This document shows positions 1 through 14,660 of a DNA stretch of 64,000 nt, piece by piece. This DNA is from Batillaria attramentaria (lineage: Eukaryota; Mollusca; Gastropoda; Batillariidae). Position 1 is the stretch's first letter; each line of letters begins with the position of its first letter. The notes beneath the pieces were generated by a model. It had not been told where the DNA came from and ran no database searches. It saw only the letters and a program-made list of their open reading frames with translations. The stretch covers positions 284,001 through 348,000 of the forward strand of contig JACVVK020000035.1 in the NCBI GenBank assembly GCA_018292915.2, given 5' to 3'. A program made the translations under genes and the position numbers.

Positions 1-2195
1 TTCCATCCCCCCTTGATACAGACTCGCGGTTTGAGGTTGTGGGGTCACACATGGGTGAGAGTAGTACAGATGCCGGGTTACCGGATGCTGGCACAAGTGG
101 CGAGAGAGATGAAAGCAGCGGGCAGGAACAAGGGGATGGTGCAGAAGTGAAGGAGCAGGCAGCTCAGAGTGAAGGAACTAGTACAGCTACAGAGGAAGCT
201 GGGATGGGAGGGGATGCCACGGGTAAAGACCTGAATAGTGAGGGAAATGAAGGGAGGGCAGACAGTAGCCGAGATAATGCAGAGAGTGTCGAAAGTGTAG
301 GGGCGGGGGTTGAGGATGTTAGTAAACTTTCCCCTGAAGGTGGTGAAAGGAGTGAACCTGAACATCCAATCAGCCAGGCTGAGTCATGTGATGGTGGTTC
401 CGAAACTGAAAAGCCAGTAGAGGCAGAGATCGGTGAGGCGGACCATGTAGCAGCCAATGAAGGCGGGGAAGTGGTTGAGGAGGAAGTTGGTGAGTTGCAG
501 GAAAGCGTATCCAGTGGGGATGGAGAGGTAAACGTAGAGGAAAACATTCCTCCAAATACACAAGAAAGTACTGCAGATGCAGTGCCCGAACTAACCGAGA
601 ACTTTGTGGAGAGTGGGGCAGATGCTTGTGTTGGTGATGGTGGCTCTAAGCTTGAAGGTACTGGTGATACGGTGTTGGATGTATGTGGTTCCCAAGATGA
701 GGGGAGGGAAGGGTTGATTGAAACTGCGGAAAGTCGTGAGTCCGGTGCTGGTGTTAATGTGAATGAAGAAGGGTCAGAAAGCGTTAGTCATGTTTGTGAG
801 AATGCGGAATTGTCGGATAATGCCGGTGTGCTTGGTGAGAGTCTAGTTGTGTCTGCTGAAACTGAAGGCAAGATTGATGTGTCCACTTCTGAGGTTAGCG
901 AAGAGCAAGGTAGCGATGGAGCAAATGTCGAATCAGTAAACACGTCCCTAGAGAAGGAAGCGCCAGCAGGGGCTGAAAATGATGGAAGAGACACAACAGA
1001 CGCTGAAATTGAGAAGAGAGACACATCTGTCGAAAGTGAAACAACAGATACAGCAGCTGAAAATGATGAGAAAGATAAAGCAGCTCAAGGCGATGAGAGG
1101 GACACAGCAGTTGAAAGTGATGACATGAAGACAGGGGCAGAGAGTGATAGTGATACAAGAGATACTGCGTCTGAGAAGGATGACAGGAAAAAAGTGCCTG
1201 AAGGTGATGAGAAAGACACGGGGGCTAAAAGTGACGACATGGAGACAGTGGCTGAGAGTGATGTGGGAGATACTGCAGCTAAGAAGGATGACGGGGACAC
1301 AGTGTCTGAAGGTGAGAAGAAAGACACAGCGGCTGAAAGTGATGACAGGGACACAGTGTCCGAAGGTGATGAGAAAGATGCAGCAGCCGATGGTGAGAAG
1401 AGAGATGAAGTGGCTGAAAGTGATAATAGAGACACACCAGTTGAAAATGATGAGACAGATACAGCAGTTGAAAGTGAGAAGAAAGACACGTCGGCAGAAA
1501 GTGAAGAGCAGGAAAAGCCAGGAGAAGTTGCTGACGAGGTGAATGTACAGGATGCAGAAGACAGTAAACCAGCTACTGATGAAGAGAAAACAGGTGCCGG
1601 AGAGAAAACAGTTTCAGGTGAAACCGAGGAGCTTTCAGATACTCTGTCACCGCTGATAGGAACAAGAAAACCATTGGACCATGACATTAGTGAGGGCACA
1701 ACCTCAGAAGATTCTGAAGCCCGTCTTGATGAAGAGTATGATTTTGACGACATTGATGAGGTGCTTGACGACAGCGGTCAAGCCACAGGCGCTTCTGGGA
1801 AGGACGCTGGTGCAGGTGCTGCAGCCAAGGAGGCAGACTCTCAGTCAGAAGATACCTCCAGCATTCTCAGCAAAGATTCCGGAATGCAGGAGATCTCCAA
1901 GAACTGGAGTGATCCCGAGCCAGTCAGAGAAGATGACAGTGCAGCAGAAGCCACACATGTGACTGACACAGTGAGTATCACCAGCGAAGACAGCGGGACA
2001 GGGAAAGATGCGGGAGCTGAAGGGGGAATGACCAAGGAGAAGGCAGCGTCCACAGACTCCCTGGATCTGGAGGCTAAGCTGGACAAACTGGCTGCCGCTC
2101 CGGACTCAGTCGGCAAAGACCAGTCAAAGCAGAAGCACGGCTCTCACAAGAAATCGAAGAAGTTCAAAATTTTTAAGAACATATTCCACAAGTAG
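1..2195 (+). CDS. Long acidic terminal exon, probably of an LRRFIP gene (5' partial)
   Basis: A frame open from the window edge (first full codon at 3) reaches TAG at 2193-2195, so this is the 3' part of an exon that begins upstream; the GTG at 39 and ATG at 51 are internal. It encodes about 730 residues rich in Glu, Asp, Ser, Gly, Ala and Thr, with no recognisable fold. Imperfect ~13-residue repeats of the form DTAAESDD fill roughly residues 315-490. The last 15 residues are basic (KKSKKFKIFKNIFHK). DSRFEVVG lies close to the edge. The next exons on this strand encode the LRRFIP coiled coil. Vertebrate LRRFIP1 is known to make a long isoform ending in a large acidic exon and shorter ones that skip to the coiled coil, so I infer the same alternative-end arrangement here. 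It could instead be an unrelated disordered protein. Confidence 0.6.
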   Translation, partial: PSPLDTDSRFEVVGSHMGESSTDAGLPDAGTSGERDESSGQEQGDGAEVKEQAAQSEGTSTATEEAGMGGDATGKDLNSEGNEGRADSSRDNAESVESVGAGVEDVSKLSPEGGERSEPEHPISQAESCDGGSETEKPVEAEIGEADHVAANEGGEVVEEEVGELQESVSSGDGEVNVEENIPPNTQESTADAVPELTENFVESGADACVGDGGSKLEGTGDTVLDVCGSQDEGREGLIETAESRESGAGVNVNEEGSESVSHVCENAELSDNAGVLGESLVVSAETEGKIDVSTSEVSEEQGSDGANVESVNTSLEKEAPAGAENDGRDTTDAEIEKRDTSVESETTDTAAENDEKDKAAQGDERDTAVESDDMKTGAESDSDTRDTASEKDDRKKVPEGDEKDTGAKSDDMETVAESDVGDTAAKKDDGDTVSEGEKKDTAAESDDRDTVSEGDEKDAAADGEKRDEVAESDNRDTPVENDETDTAVESEKKDTSAESEEQEKPGEVADEVNVQDAEDSKPATDEEKTGAGEKTVSGETEELSDTLSPLIGTRKPLDHDISEGTTSEDSEARLDEEYDFDDIDEVLDDSGQATGASGKDAGAGAAAKEADSQSEDTSSILSKDSGMQEISKNWSDPEPVREDDSAAEATHVTDTVSITSEDSGTGKDAGAEGGMTKEKAASTDSLDLEAKLDKLAAAPDSVGKDQSKQKHGSHKKSKKFKIFKNIFHK
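978..1509 (+). repeat. Imperfect coding repeat, ~39 bp units
   Basis: In-frame degenerate units encode blocks such as GDEKDTA, ESDDRDT and EGEKKDT. Unit length varies around 13 codons, so the array lengthens the acidic protein without breaking its frame. Confidence 0.7.
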
Positions 2196-2224
2196 TTGGT
2201 TTCGTGTATCCTCTGCTCAGCCGC

Positions 2225-2290
2225 TGTATGTGGTGGAAAAGGACGTTAAACCCCCAAACACCCACCCACCCCATCCTGCTCATCCGCCAT
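2225..2290 (+). repeat. SINE tail in the 3' UTR
   Basis: The stretch GGAAAAGGACGTTAAACCCC followed by CAAACACCCACCCACCCC matches, almost base for base over ~48 bp, the 3' tail of the tRNA-derived SINE on the minus strand at 58385-58617. No tRNA-like head precedes it, so only the tail is present, 30 bp after the stop codon of the acidic exon. Confidence 0.7.
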
Positions 2291-2584
2291 ATCTCTCTCC
2301 ACTTTTTGTAAGCAGTTCGTTTGTATGCCCCAGTCTTGCCGTCAAGAACAGTCTTATTTTTTGCGTAGATGTTGGTCACATTAGCCAGTTTTTACAGTAC
2401 ACAGTTAAGCAATGCCCGCAGTGACAAGTGCTTACTGTGGGACAACATATTTGTATGTGAACAACAGATTTGTTAGAACGTTTACCTGTTTGTAGTATTG
2501 ATGAGCATCATCGGCCACTTCTTCTCCACCCATGTGGCGCTGCGCTAGCGGCGACACTGTGTCTCCGCCTTGAAGGAGGTGGAA

Positions 2585-2645
2585 CAGGCATTGTAATTTC
2601 CCTTTTATGGGATTGAATAAAATATCTTATGTCTTATGTCTTCTG
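2585..2645 (+). terminator. Candidate polyadenylation region with AATAAA
   Basis: AATAAA at 2616-2621 lies 420 bp after the stop at 2195 and is followed by TCTTATG repeats. It is the only canonical signal close behind the acidic exon, so it probably ends that transcript. The surrounding TTTCCC...ATGGGATTGAATAAA resembles the reverse complement of 16321-16372, a common LINE/SINE 3' tail, which suggests the signal came from a transposon. Confidence 0.5.
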
Positions 2646-3980
2646 ATGCTTCGAATAATGAAATTAAAATGACAGATGAGAATCTTGGCCTCCATTTTTA
2701 ATAGCATTTGACTGCTTTTTTAAATTGTTCTTTACTGGTATTAATCTCCCTTTTACATTATTGCATATTTCTGTCGCATACATATATCTATATTAACTTC
2801 CCGGTATACAATAATACACATCTATATTAGTGGCGGCCAGTTTGGGCCTTCTTTTAGACATCCCTCTCCTACTTGGAGGTACAGTGTAACAGGTTATTTG
2901 CCTTTCATACAAGTTTCTCAGTGCAGTCTGCCCCCATGGTGGCAGTCTTGCATGATGCCCCTAGTGTGGCTGTATTGGCGTGAAGGTCATGGACAAGTCA
3001 GAGGGGCAGTGTTTGGATGTGCTAAGTTGTCCAGGAGTTTGAGCATTCTGTTTGGTGCTGGGTTTACATTTCTTATTTCTAGCTTCTTGTGATCATGTTC
3101 CGGTTTTGAAGTGAAAGCATGCCTTGTAGTTCTACAAATACTGTTGAAAATTGTCTTTGAGACCCTCCTCTGCTTTCCTCTCAATCTCATGGGCTAGGAT
3201 CTCCACGTTATTTGTGTCTTTGGCAGGAAAATTGGGGTACTGGCAGTTGCTGTTGGTTTAGCAGGCAGAAGCTGTTGAGTTATGTTGTGTGTGTGTGCTG
3301 CAAGTCAGCAGAACTCCTGTTACTGGATGACTGGTACCTTTGCAGAAGATTTTATAATTTGGATCAGCGAGTTTTGCCATGCCAACACCAGTTTCTGCTG
3401 CTTGACAAACTGAGTTCTACTTTTTAGAGCAAGGTTTTGTCCACAAGAATGGATGATAGCACAAGATCTGTTTGAAGTTCTTTCTCATGCTGAGTGCAGC
3501 TTGTACATTAATGTACAGTTGTAGGCAGAATCCTTGGTGCCCGGTTGAATCGATTTCTCACTACAATCTTTATGACTGGATGAAACTGACAGATTTTGTT
3601 GACATTGTCTTTTTGCTTCTTTTTATCAGCTTGCCGGTAGTCTTTCTTCATCTTCTCAGTGCTGTGATTATGCCAGTTGTCCATAATACTAAGTAGATGG
3701 CTGCTTATTTTGCATTTTATAATGCTGTTTATAACACTGTCCTCGTAATGTGTGATATTGTATATATTCCATATGTGTTTATAAAGACATTTAAGTCATA
3801 ATACTCATCTTGGAGAGCGGAAGGGTGTTCATTTAACTTGCTGTCAAAAAAGTTGTCGAAAATTTGAGAATCTGCAGGTCAGAGTAATCAGTGGTGTGTC
3901 TACAGTGTAATGACTAGCTAGCATAGTGGAAGTAAGTGGCAGGTACAGTTTCCAGGTAGCCTTTCTCTAAGTGGCGGGAT

Positions 3981-4004
3981 GGGGGTGGGGGGGGGGGGGG
4001 GGGG
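3981..4004 (+). repeat. Poly-G run
   Basis: A near-pure G run of 24 bp with one T. Confidence 0.9.
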
Positions 4005-5691
4005 TTCTAACATTTTCGGTAATAAATGTCAAGGAACAGTGGGTGGTGTTTTCTGGGGCTGCGCATCCTTTGTGACTCACCGTGGTGCCACTTTCTCAAG
4101 GCCTTTCAGAAACACTTGTTTCTTCTGACAATCACTGTGCTGTCACTGTCAGTATAGGCTTGGTGAATATTCAGATCTATGTGTCTGTACCTAGCGGGAC
4201 ATTATGCCATCCAGATTCATGCTACATACATATATTATATCCCCCCAAAAAACAAAACAAACAAAAAACATAAAAAATTTTTTTAAAAAAAGGTAAAATA
4301 AAATGAATGCATAGATAAAACAAGTTAATATAATAGAGAAATAAAAAGGAGAACTCGCTAATCCTTGAAAACAGGTCACAGCTGTTTCTGTGTTTTGATC
4401 CTATAGGTATTTCATTAAGCACGTTGGCCCTTGTCTGTTTTCTTCCATGGCGTAGATTACCATTAATTTACTGGAGTAAACTTGGACTGGAGTGACTGCC
4501 AGGCTGGTTTGTGGCTATGCTCGTCCGTGCGATCAGCTATAGGGACCAAACAATTTTTGACTGTACACATTGGTAATCTTGTGTGGTGCATAATGGATTG
4601 AAGTTTTTGTTGATGTGTTTGATCTAACTTTGTATTTGCATGTTGTTGTTTTTAATTTGTCTTTCCAACAACCTGCCTTGTTGGTTGAAAGTGTTCATAA
4701 TTTTTGGTGATTTTTTTCTTTTTTTTTTCTTTTCTGTTTTGAACTACATGAAACATCTTTGACTGTTATTGTATACGTTGTGTGTACTCTAAAAATAAAA
4801 CAGGACATTACAAGGTCATGCCCTCTCACTGTAATCATTGTAAATTGTACCAGATAATCTTGATTGCCTTGTGTAATACAAATCATAGTGCAAACATGGA
4901 ACTGAACCTTGTACATGCACTTAATGTTCCACGCATTTCTTGTAATATTTTACTGGTGTTTCTGCTCACCCGCCATAGATTTTACCAGTGTAAATTTAAA
5001 ATTATTATACATATCTTGTGTCAGAAGCATGTAAATTGCAACATGTACGTTGACACATCAAATTTGGCAAAATTGTAATGCATTGTAGCTGTGTGGATCC
5101 AGTAGCATGGACAGTTGACAATGTTTTTAGTGTCCGCGTTCTGCTAGTGATATGGCACATAGTGTGCTGTATGTTTTGGAGTGTGCATGTCATGTGCTCA
5201 TGGTGTGTTCCCCCTTGAATTTTTGTTGAGATTATGCTCCCTTGAACTAAGATGGTTACTGTCGCTAGGGACCCCAGTTTCTATGTCTGATAATCTCATT
5301 TGATTCCCACCTCTTAGAAGTACATGTAACTTGCAAAGACACATGGATTTTGAATGTCAGGATTATATGCATGCGTGGAAAGGTCACTGTAAAAATGGTT
5401 GAAGTTTTGGTTTGACAAAAATTAACGTTTGGGACAGTAGTTTTTTTTTTTTTTTTTTTCCTGAAATCTGCATGAGTCTGGTTTCGTTTTTGATTTTTAA
5501 TTGTATTCCTGTGTTGCATGATCAGTGTCAGTAACTTCATGCAGTGTCCGTTAGTATGTCAAGCAATAACAGGTTGACAAAAACCAAAATACCCTTAATG
5601 TCATATTGCCGTCCCATGAAACTAAAACTGACGTCAACCGCACAAATTTGTTACTTAGACTAAATTAGAGGAAGCCCCCTCCAAATATATG

Positions 5692-5744
5692 CCCCCCCCC
5701 CCCCCCCCCAAAAAAAAAAAAAAAAGAAAAAGAAAAAAAAGAAA
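5692..5744 (+). repeat. Poly-C followed by poly-A tract
   Basis: About 18 C then about 35 mostly A bases, possibly the tail of a degraded retroelement. Confidence 0.85.
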
Positions 5745-6394
5745 GTAATTGTAGAAAACCAGAACAATATTGCGTGCTGAATTATGAAATAGACGCGCTG
5801 CGTGTATGAGTTTGGATTTTTATTTTTTAAAATGTTCTACTTGGTAAAAGGGTTTTTTTTATGTCTGCTACATGTATTGTCATGTCACAAGAGAGAAAGG
5901 TGCCATCACTTTTCAAAATCCTATGCACCTGCCATATTACGTAACTACCAGTTACTATTTTGTTCATTATTATTTTATTCAAAGGAATATTTGGATGTTT
6001 TACATTCAGCTGAAAAAAAAATGATATTCAGAAGATCTGAGGTTTAATGTTTTTGTCAGCATTCAGTGTTTGATTTTTGGAATGCGTGTTTTAGGGTGGG
6101 GCTCATGTCATAGTGCATGTATAAAAACTTCTCTTTTTTATAGTATACACCTATGTCTTGTTGCCTTTATTTGAACTAGTTCACTGTGATTGTTATAGAG
6201 AGAGAACAGATGCAATAAAAACGCTTCCAGTAGTAAAGAATTGTTCTGGTAATGGTGATTGCTAGAAGCACGTAGAAAAGTGAATTTGGTTACTGATTGT
6301 GAGAATGATACCAGTAATTTGGTTGCTGACTGTGAGAATGTCTGGTATGGCATTTTTCTTCCAGTTTATATGATTCAGAACAGATCAGAGGCCC

Positions 6395-6429
<35 letters not shown>

Positions 6430-8160
6430 GAACTGAGCGTAATCTCCTTCAGTTCGTTGCGGTTAGAGAAATGATTCGGCTTGACCCAGCGCTTGAACTC
6501 TGTGTATGAGTATGATACATCTGTCTGTTTGAAACTTGGCGAGAGAGGGATGCATGACACTACGAACTGAGCCACAAACGTGCTATCCCACGTCCATCAA
6601 ACAGTGAGAAAGAATTGGGGCACGTACGTGGTTTGCCGGGCATGAGAAAAGTGCATGTCAGGTGACATCCACACAAACGAGCCATTCATTTTCTGTTGTA
6701 TGTATATGTATGTATGTATTATTATTATTATCTTTTTATAATCATTTTATTTTCTTTTTATTATCTTTTTATACTTTTGGGCCAGGAGAATGCCTGAGCT
6801 CTAGTCGTCGTTTTTGAAAGTAAATTGTGTAGTGCCTGCCCCCCCCCCCCCCCCCTGCATCAGTTCACATTACTGGTAGTAAAGAGGCATGTAAATGAAA
6901 GTCATGACCACCACAGCAGGCAATGAAGCGGATATCGTATGGCTCCAGCTCATAAGACTGTGAAGGAATCCTTGGGCATCGGTAGAGGTACATGTAATGT
7001 TCTCCACGCTATGTTCTCCACTCGACTCTTAACTCCAGTGCAGGCTGAAGGGATTAACACTTAAGGGAGTGGGTCCCAGTCTGGTGTCTTGTATCACGGG
7101 CAGTCACCTGGAAAAGCAGGAGATCCTTGCTTACAACCTCCCCACGGGGAGCCCGAGTGAAGAGCAGAGTGATGGATGTGATTGCAAACAGGTGCCGACA
7201 TCCGACCTCCTTATTATCCAAATACTCAAGTGTTAGGGTGTTGGAAGTCACATCGGCGTTGGAGTATTACGATGGTGTCGTTATAAAGGTCCTTGCCATG
7301 GTAAACACGGCCTCCCCCGCAGTGTTATGTCGCTCCAGGCAATGAGGAGATGTTTCCGCCTGAGCGCGTCCTGCTGTTTATGGTCATAAGCAGGTGAATT
7401 TGCTGCTGCTGAATTAGAGCGTGACGGGTTGGGAATGACGTTTTGTAGTGAGACGTGAATCATGCATACTTGGAACAAAAACAGTTGGGTCATGCCAGCC
7501 CCCCTCCCCCCCCCAAAAAAAAAGTCACAAAAACTTGCCTTTGAACGTGGAAAATGTAGCTCGTCTTATAATGTTGTTTCCATTACTATTACTAAAAAAA
7601 AAAAAAAAAGGGGGGGGGGGGGTTCAGTATTTTGTCCCATTTGCAGGTGAAAGTCACAAGTGGCATTCTTTTATGTTGTAGGTATATACGCAGGAAGGAG
7701 AAGGAATGCTAACATTTTTTTATGCGCATGTTCCTGTCTGGGTGTTCTCGGAAAGTGTTTTCTTTTAAGACTAGTGCAAGTTCTTTGTAGTGCAGACATA
7801 TATGCAGGGTATGTCTCAGAGGTGACAGTCATCACGCATTGACGGTAATGCATGCGTTGAAACCGAGCCCGTCTTGCTTGCAACAGTGAATTGACAGACT
7901 GAAGAAGGCACTTGTTCTAAGCAGGAAGTTTTCTGTAGTTGGCTGACTTGGTGAAACGGTTATCCTTGCTGTTTTCGCTTGCACTACAAACTTGTGAGTG
8001 AACCAGGATGCGCTATACGCTTCTGGATGCGCTATATGCTTCTGGACCAGACATGGTAATCTAACGCTCTTTATCGGTTGATGAAGACACGCATGCACTG
8101 AGTCAGTAATCTGTCTCCTGTTTGTCGGTGCATGAGAGTTACCGCTGCTTGTGCGATAAG

Positions 8161-8163
<3 letters not shown>

Positions 8164-8194
<31 letters not shown>

Positions 8195-8237
8195 TCTTTC
8201 CCAGTGCCTCTCTCGGTCGCTGTCTGTCCCCCCCCCC

Positions 8238-8274
<37 letters not shown>
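8164..8274 (+). repeat. Compound CT / C / CT / CA microsatellite
   Basis: (CT)14, a short unique spacer, a C run, (CT)9 and (CA)9 in succession. All frames through it stay open by composition only. Confidence 0.9.
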
Positions 8275-8275
<1 letters not shown>

Positions 8276-9067
8276 GCAGACGAAAAATTACCCCCCAATT
8301 TTTTTTTTTTCATATCAGACATTTTGAATATGGCCATGGACGTGCAGTAGGCGAGCTAGCACAGTAGCAGGGACCCACCCTGGCCACAAGTCAACGTCAT
8401 GATCATAGCACTACACAGTCCCATACAGTAGCGTCAAACGATCCATCAAACTGCCATATTGACTGCCGATCTCAGCTTGCCTTTGCTGTTCATTCTCTTG
8501 TTCGCGTGGCAGGTCACTCGGTGTATCTAGCATGTACTTATAATAATCGTATCACATCATCATGTTCATTCTCTCGCCTATGCATTTGATAGACAGCCAC
8601 AGAAGTGCGGGGTGAAAGGTAAGTGCTGTTTTGATGATGTCATCAGAACTTTTTCACGGAGCGCGAAACGGCCACACGCTTGCACCTCATGAATCACAAG
8701 GGGAAGTATACAGCCAGAACACAATCATGTTCACACAGGAAAGAGGCAAGTCACACAAGAAACACGCAGCCACACCCCTCGCACTGGGTCTACACAGGGC
8801 CACCTGCTTTGGCGGTGATCTTTAAATAGCGCACACACACAGAACAGGGGAGAGGCAATGATCCAAGGATAACATGATATATGTTCCCTTTGTTTTGGTG
8901 TTGCTGTTTTTTTTTCTCTCTCTCTCTTGTTTTTTAGGTTGTGGAGACTCTGATCTTTTTAGACTGGATTCTCTCATAGCATACTTAGTGATCTAAGTTA
9001 GCGAATTGCGTATAAATGTGTGCTATGTACATGGTCAGTTTTGGGTACTCATTTGCGCATGTTCGCA

Positions 9068-9123
9068 TGTGTGCGCGCGCGCACGCACGCACACGCTTAC
9101 ACACACACACACACACACACACA
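9068..9123 (+). repeat. CG / CA microsatellite
   Basis: Alternating GCGCGC, GCACGC and CACACA repeats about 650 bp upstream of the first LRRFIP coiled-coil exon. Confidence 0.85.
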
Positions 9124-9760
9124 TAGAGCTAAACATAGTAATTTTGGCATGAGTATGTCTAATGAAAACGTTTCTATAGAACACTATCATTAAGCAAACA
9201 GTGCGATAAACAGTAGTACAGTGTATATGCTGCCGTTACTGCTGACTGTATGAATGTGTTCTTGTTGCAATGAGATTAAACCAACTACTGTGAAGCACCT
9301 TTAGTTATTCAAGACGGTACATGTACTGCAGTTGATAGGCACCACCCAACAGCGATTTACATGTAATTTATTGACAGCTCTTAGCATCATGTAGGTGATC
9401 TGTCAGCCAAGGGCAGAAAGCAGATGATTGATAACCGTGAAGGGGGTTGAAGTGTTGACTCAGAGTATCAGCTAGACCAAACCCGCTGTGGTTACTGCTT
9501 TTGGGTTTTGTATACATGTTTGATATTTTTTCGTTGCATGCATGCACTTAAGTTAATGTACAGCATGGTGCATGGTACGTTTTCAGACATAAGGGGTATA
9601 ATGAGATGTTTGTGTTTGTCTAAGACTTTAATTGGTGCATTGGACTGGAGAGTTCATTACTGTTAGTTACACATCACTAGTTAATACTGTACATCAGTTC
9701 CACATGCTTGTTCCCATAATCACCTGTCTAACTGTCTCTCTTTCTCACTGTTCTTTGCAG

Positions 9761-12572
<2,812 letters not shown>

Positions 12573-13872
12573 TCTCTTCCCCAAACTCCGGCAACAGGCC
12601 TTGACAGTTTTCTCATCGTTCTTTCATGGACAGTAGACAAGTACACCTTCTGCATGGAAGTTGTCTTTCACCAAGGAAGCCACTACTAAAGGGCCCCGGT
12701 CTTGGCTTTGCTGAAGTTTCGGGGCCCGGCCCTGTGACTTGTGTGGTATCGTCAAGGTGCTGAGATATACTTGAGACCCTGGCTTATAATCATCATGTGA
12801 TCGTCCTGGAGATCCCTCTCCCGTTGGGTTCCCGTCATGCTGTGTTCGACCCTCCCTACCTGTGTGTTGAGCTTCCCATGGTGTTTGCTGCTTGAATCAA
12901 AGAAACAAAATGAGTGTGGTGTAGAATGGATATGGGGAATGCGTTTTTTTGAAAACGGACTGTGGCAAATGGATGTGCCATCAGGACACGTGACCCAGCC
13001 TCTCTCCCCTGGCCCGCATTTTGTTGTCTGTTTCCTAGTTAGCCTGGTGTGAGAACCTTGTGTATCTGTGTGGATGTATCAGTGTGGGCATTGCTTGTGC
13101 TTTGGCACTTACTTTTGAGTTGAGTGCATAGGACAGAAGTGTTTTTTTTGTTTTTTTTAAATCCCTCTTTTATTTTATCAACAAATATTGTGGCACTCAC
13201 ATTTATTTTTGCTGCATGGTTTTGCTTGCGTTAGTGGCCTCAGTCTGTGTAAGAGTATGTGCATGGTTGGGTGTGTGTGTGTGTGTGTGTGTGTGAGGTA
13301 ACAAGACGTGAATCACAGAATGTCCTTTATGTGCTGTGCTGAAATGAGAAAATGCAGTTTAGGAGGCAATGAGCGTTGTGACGTGATGCGACCCCATCAA
13401 TATGTTTTGATGGTGGTTATGTCAGGAACACTGGATTGGTGCTGTCAGAAATTGTACATAATATTAGTAGGTCAGACAGACTGTGACTTCTAGGTCACAA
13501 AAAAAATTGTACTCATAACTTGCAAATTGTTGCTTTATTCATAACAAACACGAGATCGTCCGGTATGAAGTTTCATATTGCTTTACTCAGAACGAATGTA
13601 GTCTGCTTGCGCTTACGCTTCGTCGGAGGCTTACTCAGCATAGTTTTTACAAACTGTCAACGTGTCGCCACCTCATTGTTTGCAAGTTACTGTGACAAAT
13701 GCCAACTTAACGGTCCCAGGCCAGTATAGGTTTGTGTTTCTTGTGTGCTCTCTTTTGTTTTGGTTTTTAAGAACTTCATTTGCACAAAACCAATTTACAC
13801 CTGCCTGTTGTTAGAGACTGTTTCCACAAACAAGTTTCGTCAGTGATGAGCAGGTTCTGTGCCACTCTGTGT

Positions 13873-13998
13873 AGGGAGCTGGGACAGCCAAGCAGGTAGG
13901 GCGTGAAACTTTTAGTGCTTGCTTCATGAGTTTCAGTCCCAGCGGGGAGCCAAACACTATTGCTGGGTTTTTCTTTGTTGCCCTGACTTTATTCAGTT
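13873..13998 (+). mobile_element. tRNA-derived SINE-like remnant
   Basis: GGGAGCTGGGACAGCCAAGC, a GTAGGGCGTGAAAC segment and GAGTTTCAGTCCCAGC have the spacing of tRNA A and B boxes. GGGGAGCCAAA follows, as in the copy at 17403. It is not a tRNA gene: the arms do not pair and it runs into a GT repeat. Confidence 0.5.
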
Positions 13999-14051
13999 TG
14001 TGTGTGTGTGTGTGTGTGTGTGCGCGTGTGTGTGTGCGTGCGTGCGTGTGT
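13998..14051 (+). repeat. GT microsatellite
   Basis: Interrupted GT/GC dinucleotide repeat directly after the SINE-like remnant. Confidence 0.9.
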
Positions 14052-14600
14052 GTTTAATGAGAATACACAAGGATTGGGGGGCTTGAGTCACACATATTCA
14101 ACAATCCCAGCAAGTTTCATGCACAGTCGAGCGCACCATCATACTAGAGGACTTGAATAGTTGACGTGTACATGTTGAAAGGGTCATTGAGGTATGGATC
14201 TGACTTGGTGTACATGTACAAGGTGCATCTTCCGTGAGATACGAATGTATATTACATTCATCACAGTTTCCATGTATACTGCATACATTTTACTTATCAG
14301 TTTGTTTGCATACTCCTGTGGTGGGGGTTCCATCTGTATTGTCATTTTTGAAGAGGAGGAAACTGAAAGCTGCTCTTGCTTCTGGGGTCACACATATTTT
14401 GTACCATATATATATATGTATCAGTTGTAGCGTGTTGTGCGAGGTGTAAGAGAAGCTTGTGTGCTAGAGTCTCAAGTTGGTGCCAAATCCGAAAAGGGGG
14501 TATACTTTGAATGGATAGTCTACTTTTTTGTAGTCATGCATCCTGTGTGGTGTGATTGTTTTACCAGTATAGTGGCCATCTTTTCTGCAGAGAAGTAAGT

Positions 14601-14605
14601 TTGTG

Positions 14606-14658
<53 letters not shown>

Positions 14659-14660
14659 GT
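14601..14660 (+). repeat. GT microsatellite
   Basis: GT repeat with two TTT interruptions. Confidence 0.9.

Larger units (their letters stand above)
2646..9760 (+). other. Non-coding stretch: intron for the short LRRFIP isoform
   Basis: No open frame in this 7.1 kb looks like a protein. It holds homopolymers, CT and CA microsatellites and AT-rich sequence. It ends with a good acceptor (TTCTTTGCAG) at 9751-9760. Confidence 0.6.

Noticed and set aside
7127..7345. 72-codon ORF in the large LRRFIP intron
   Set aside because: No similarity recognised, no flanking splice sites in phase with the known exons.
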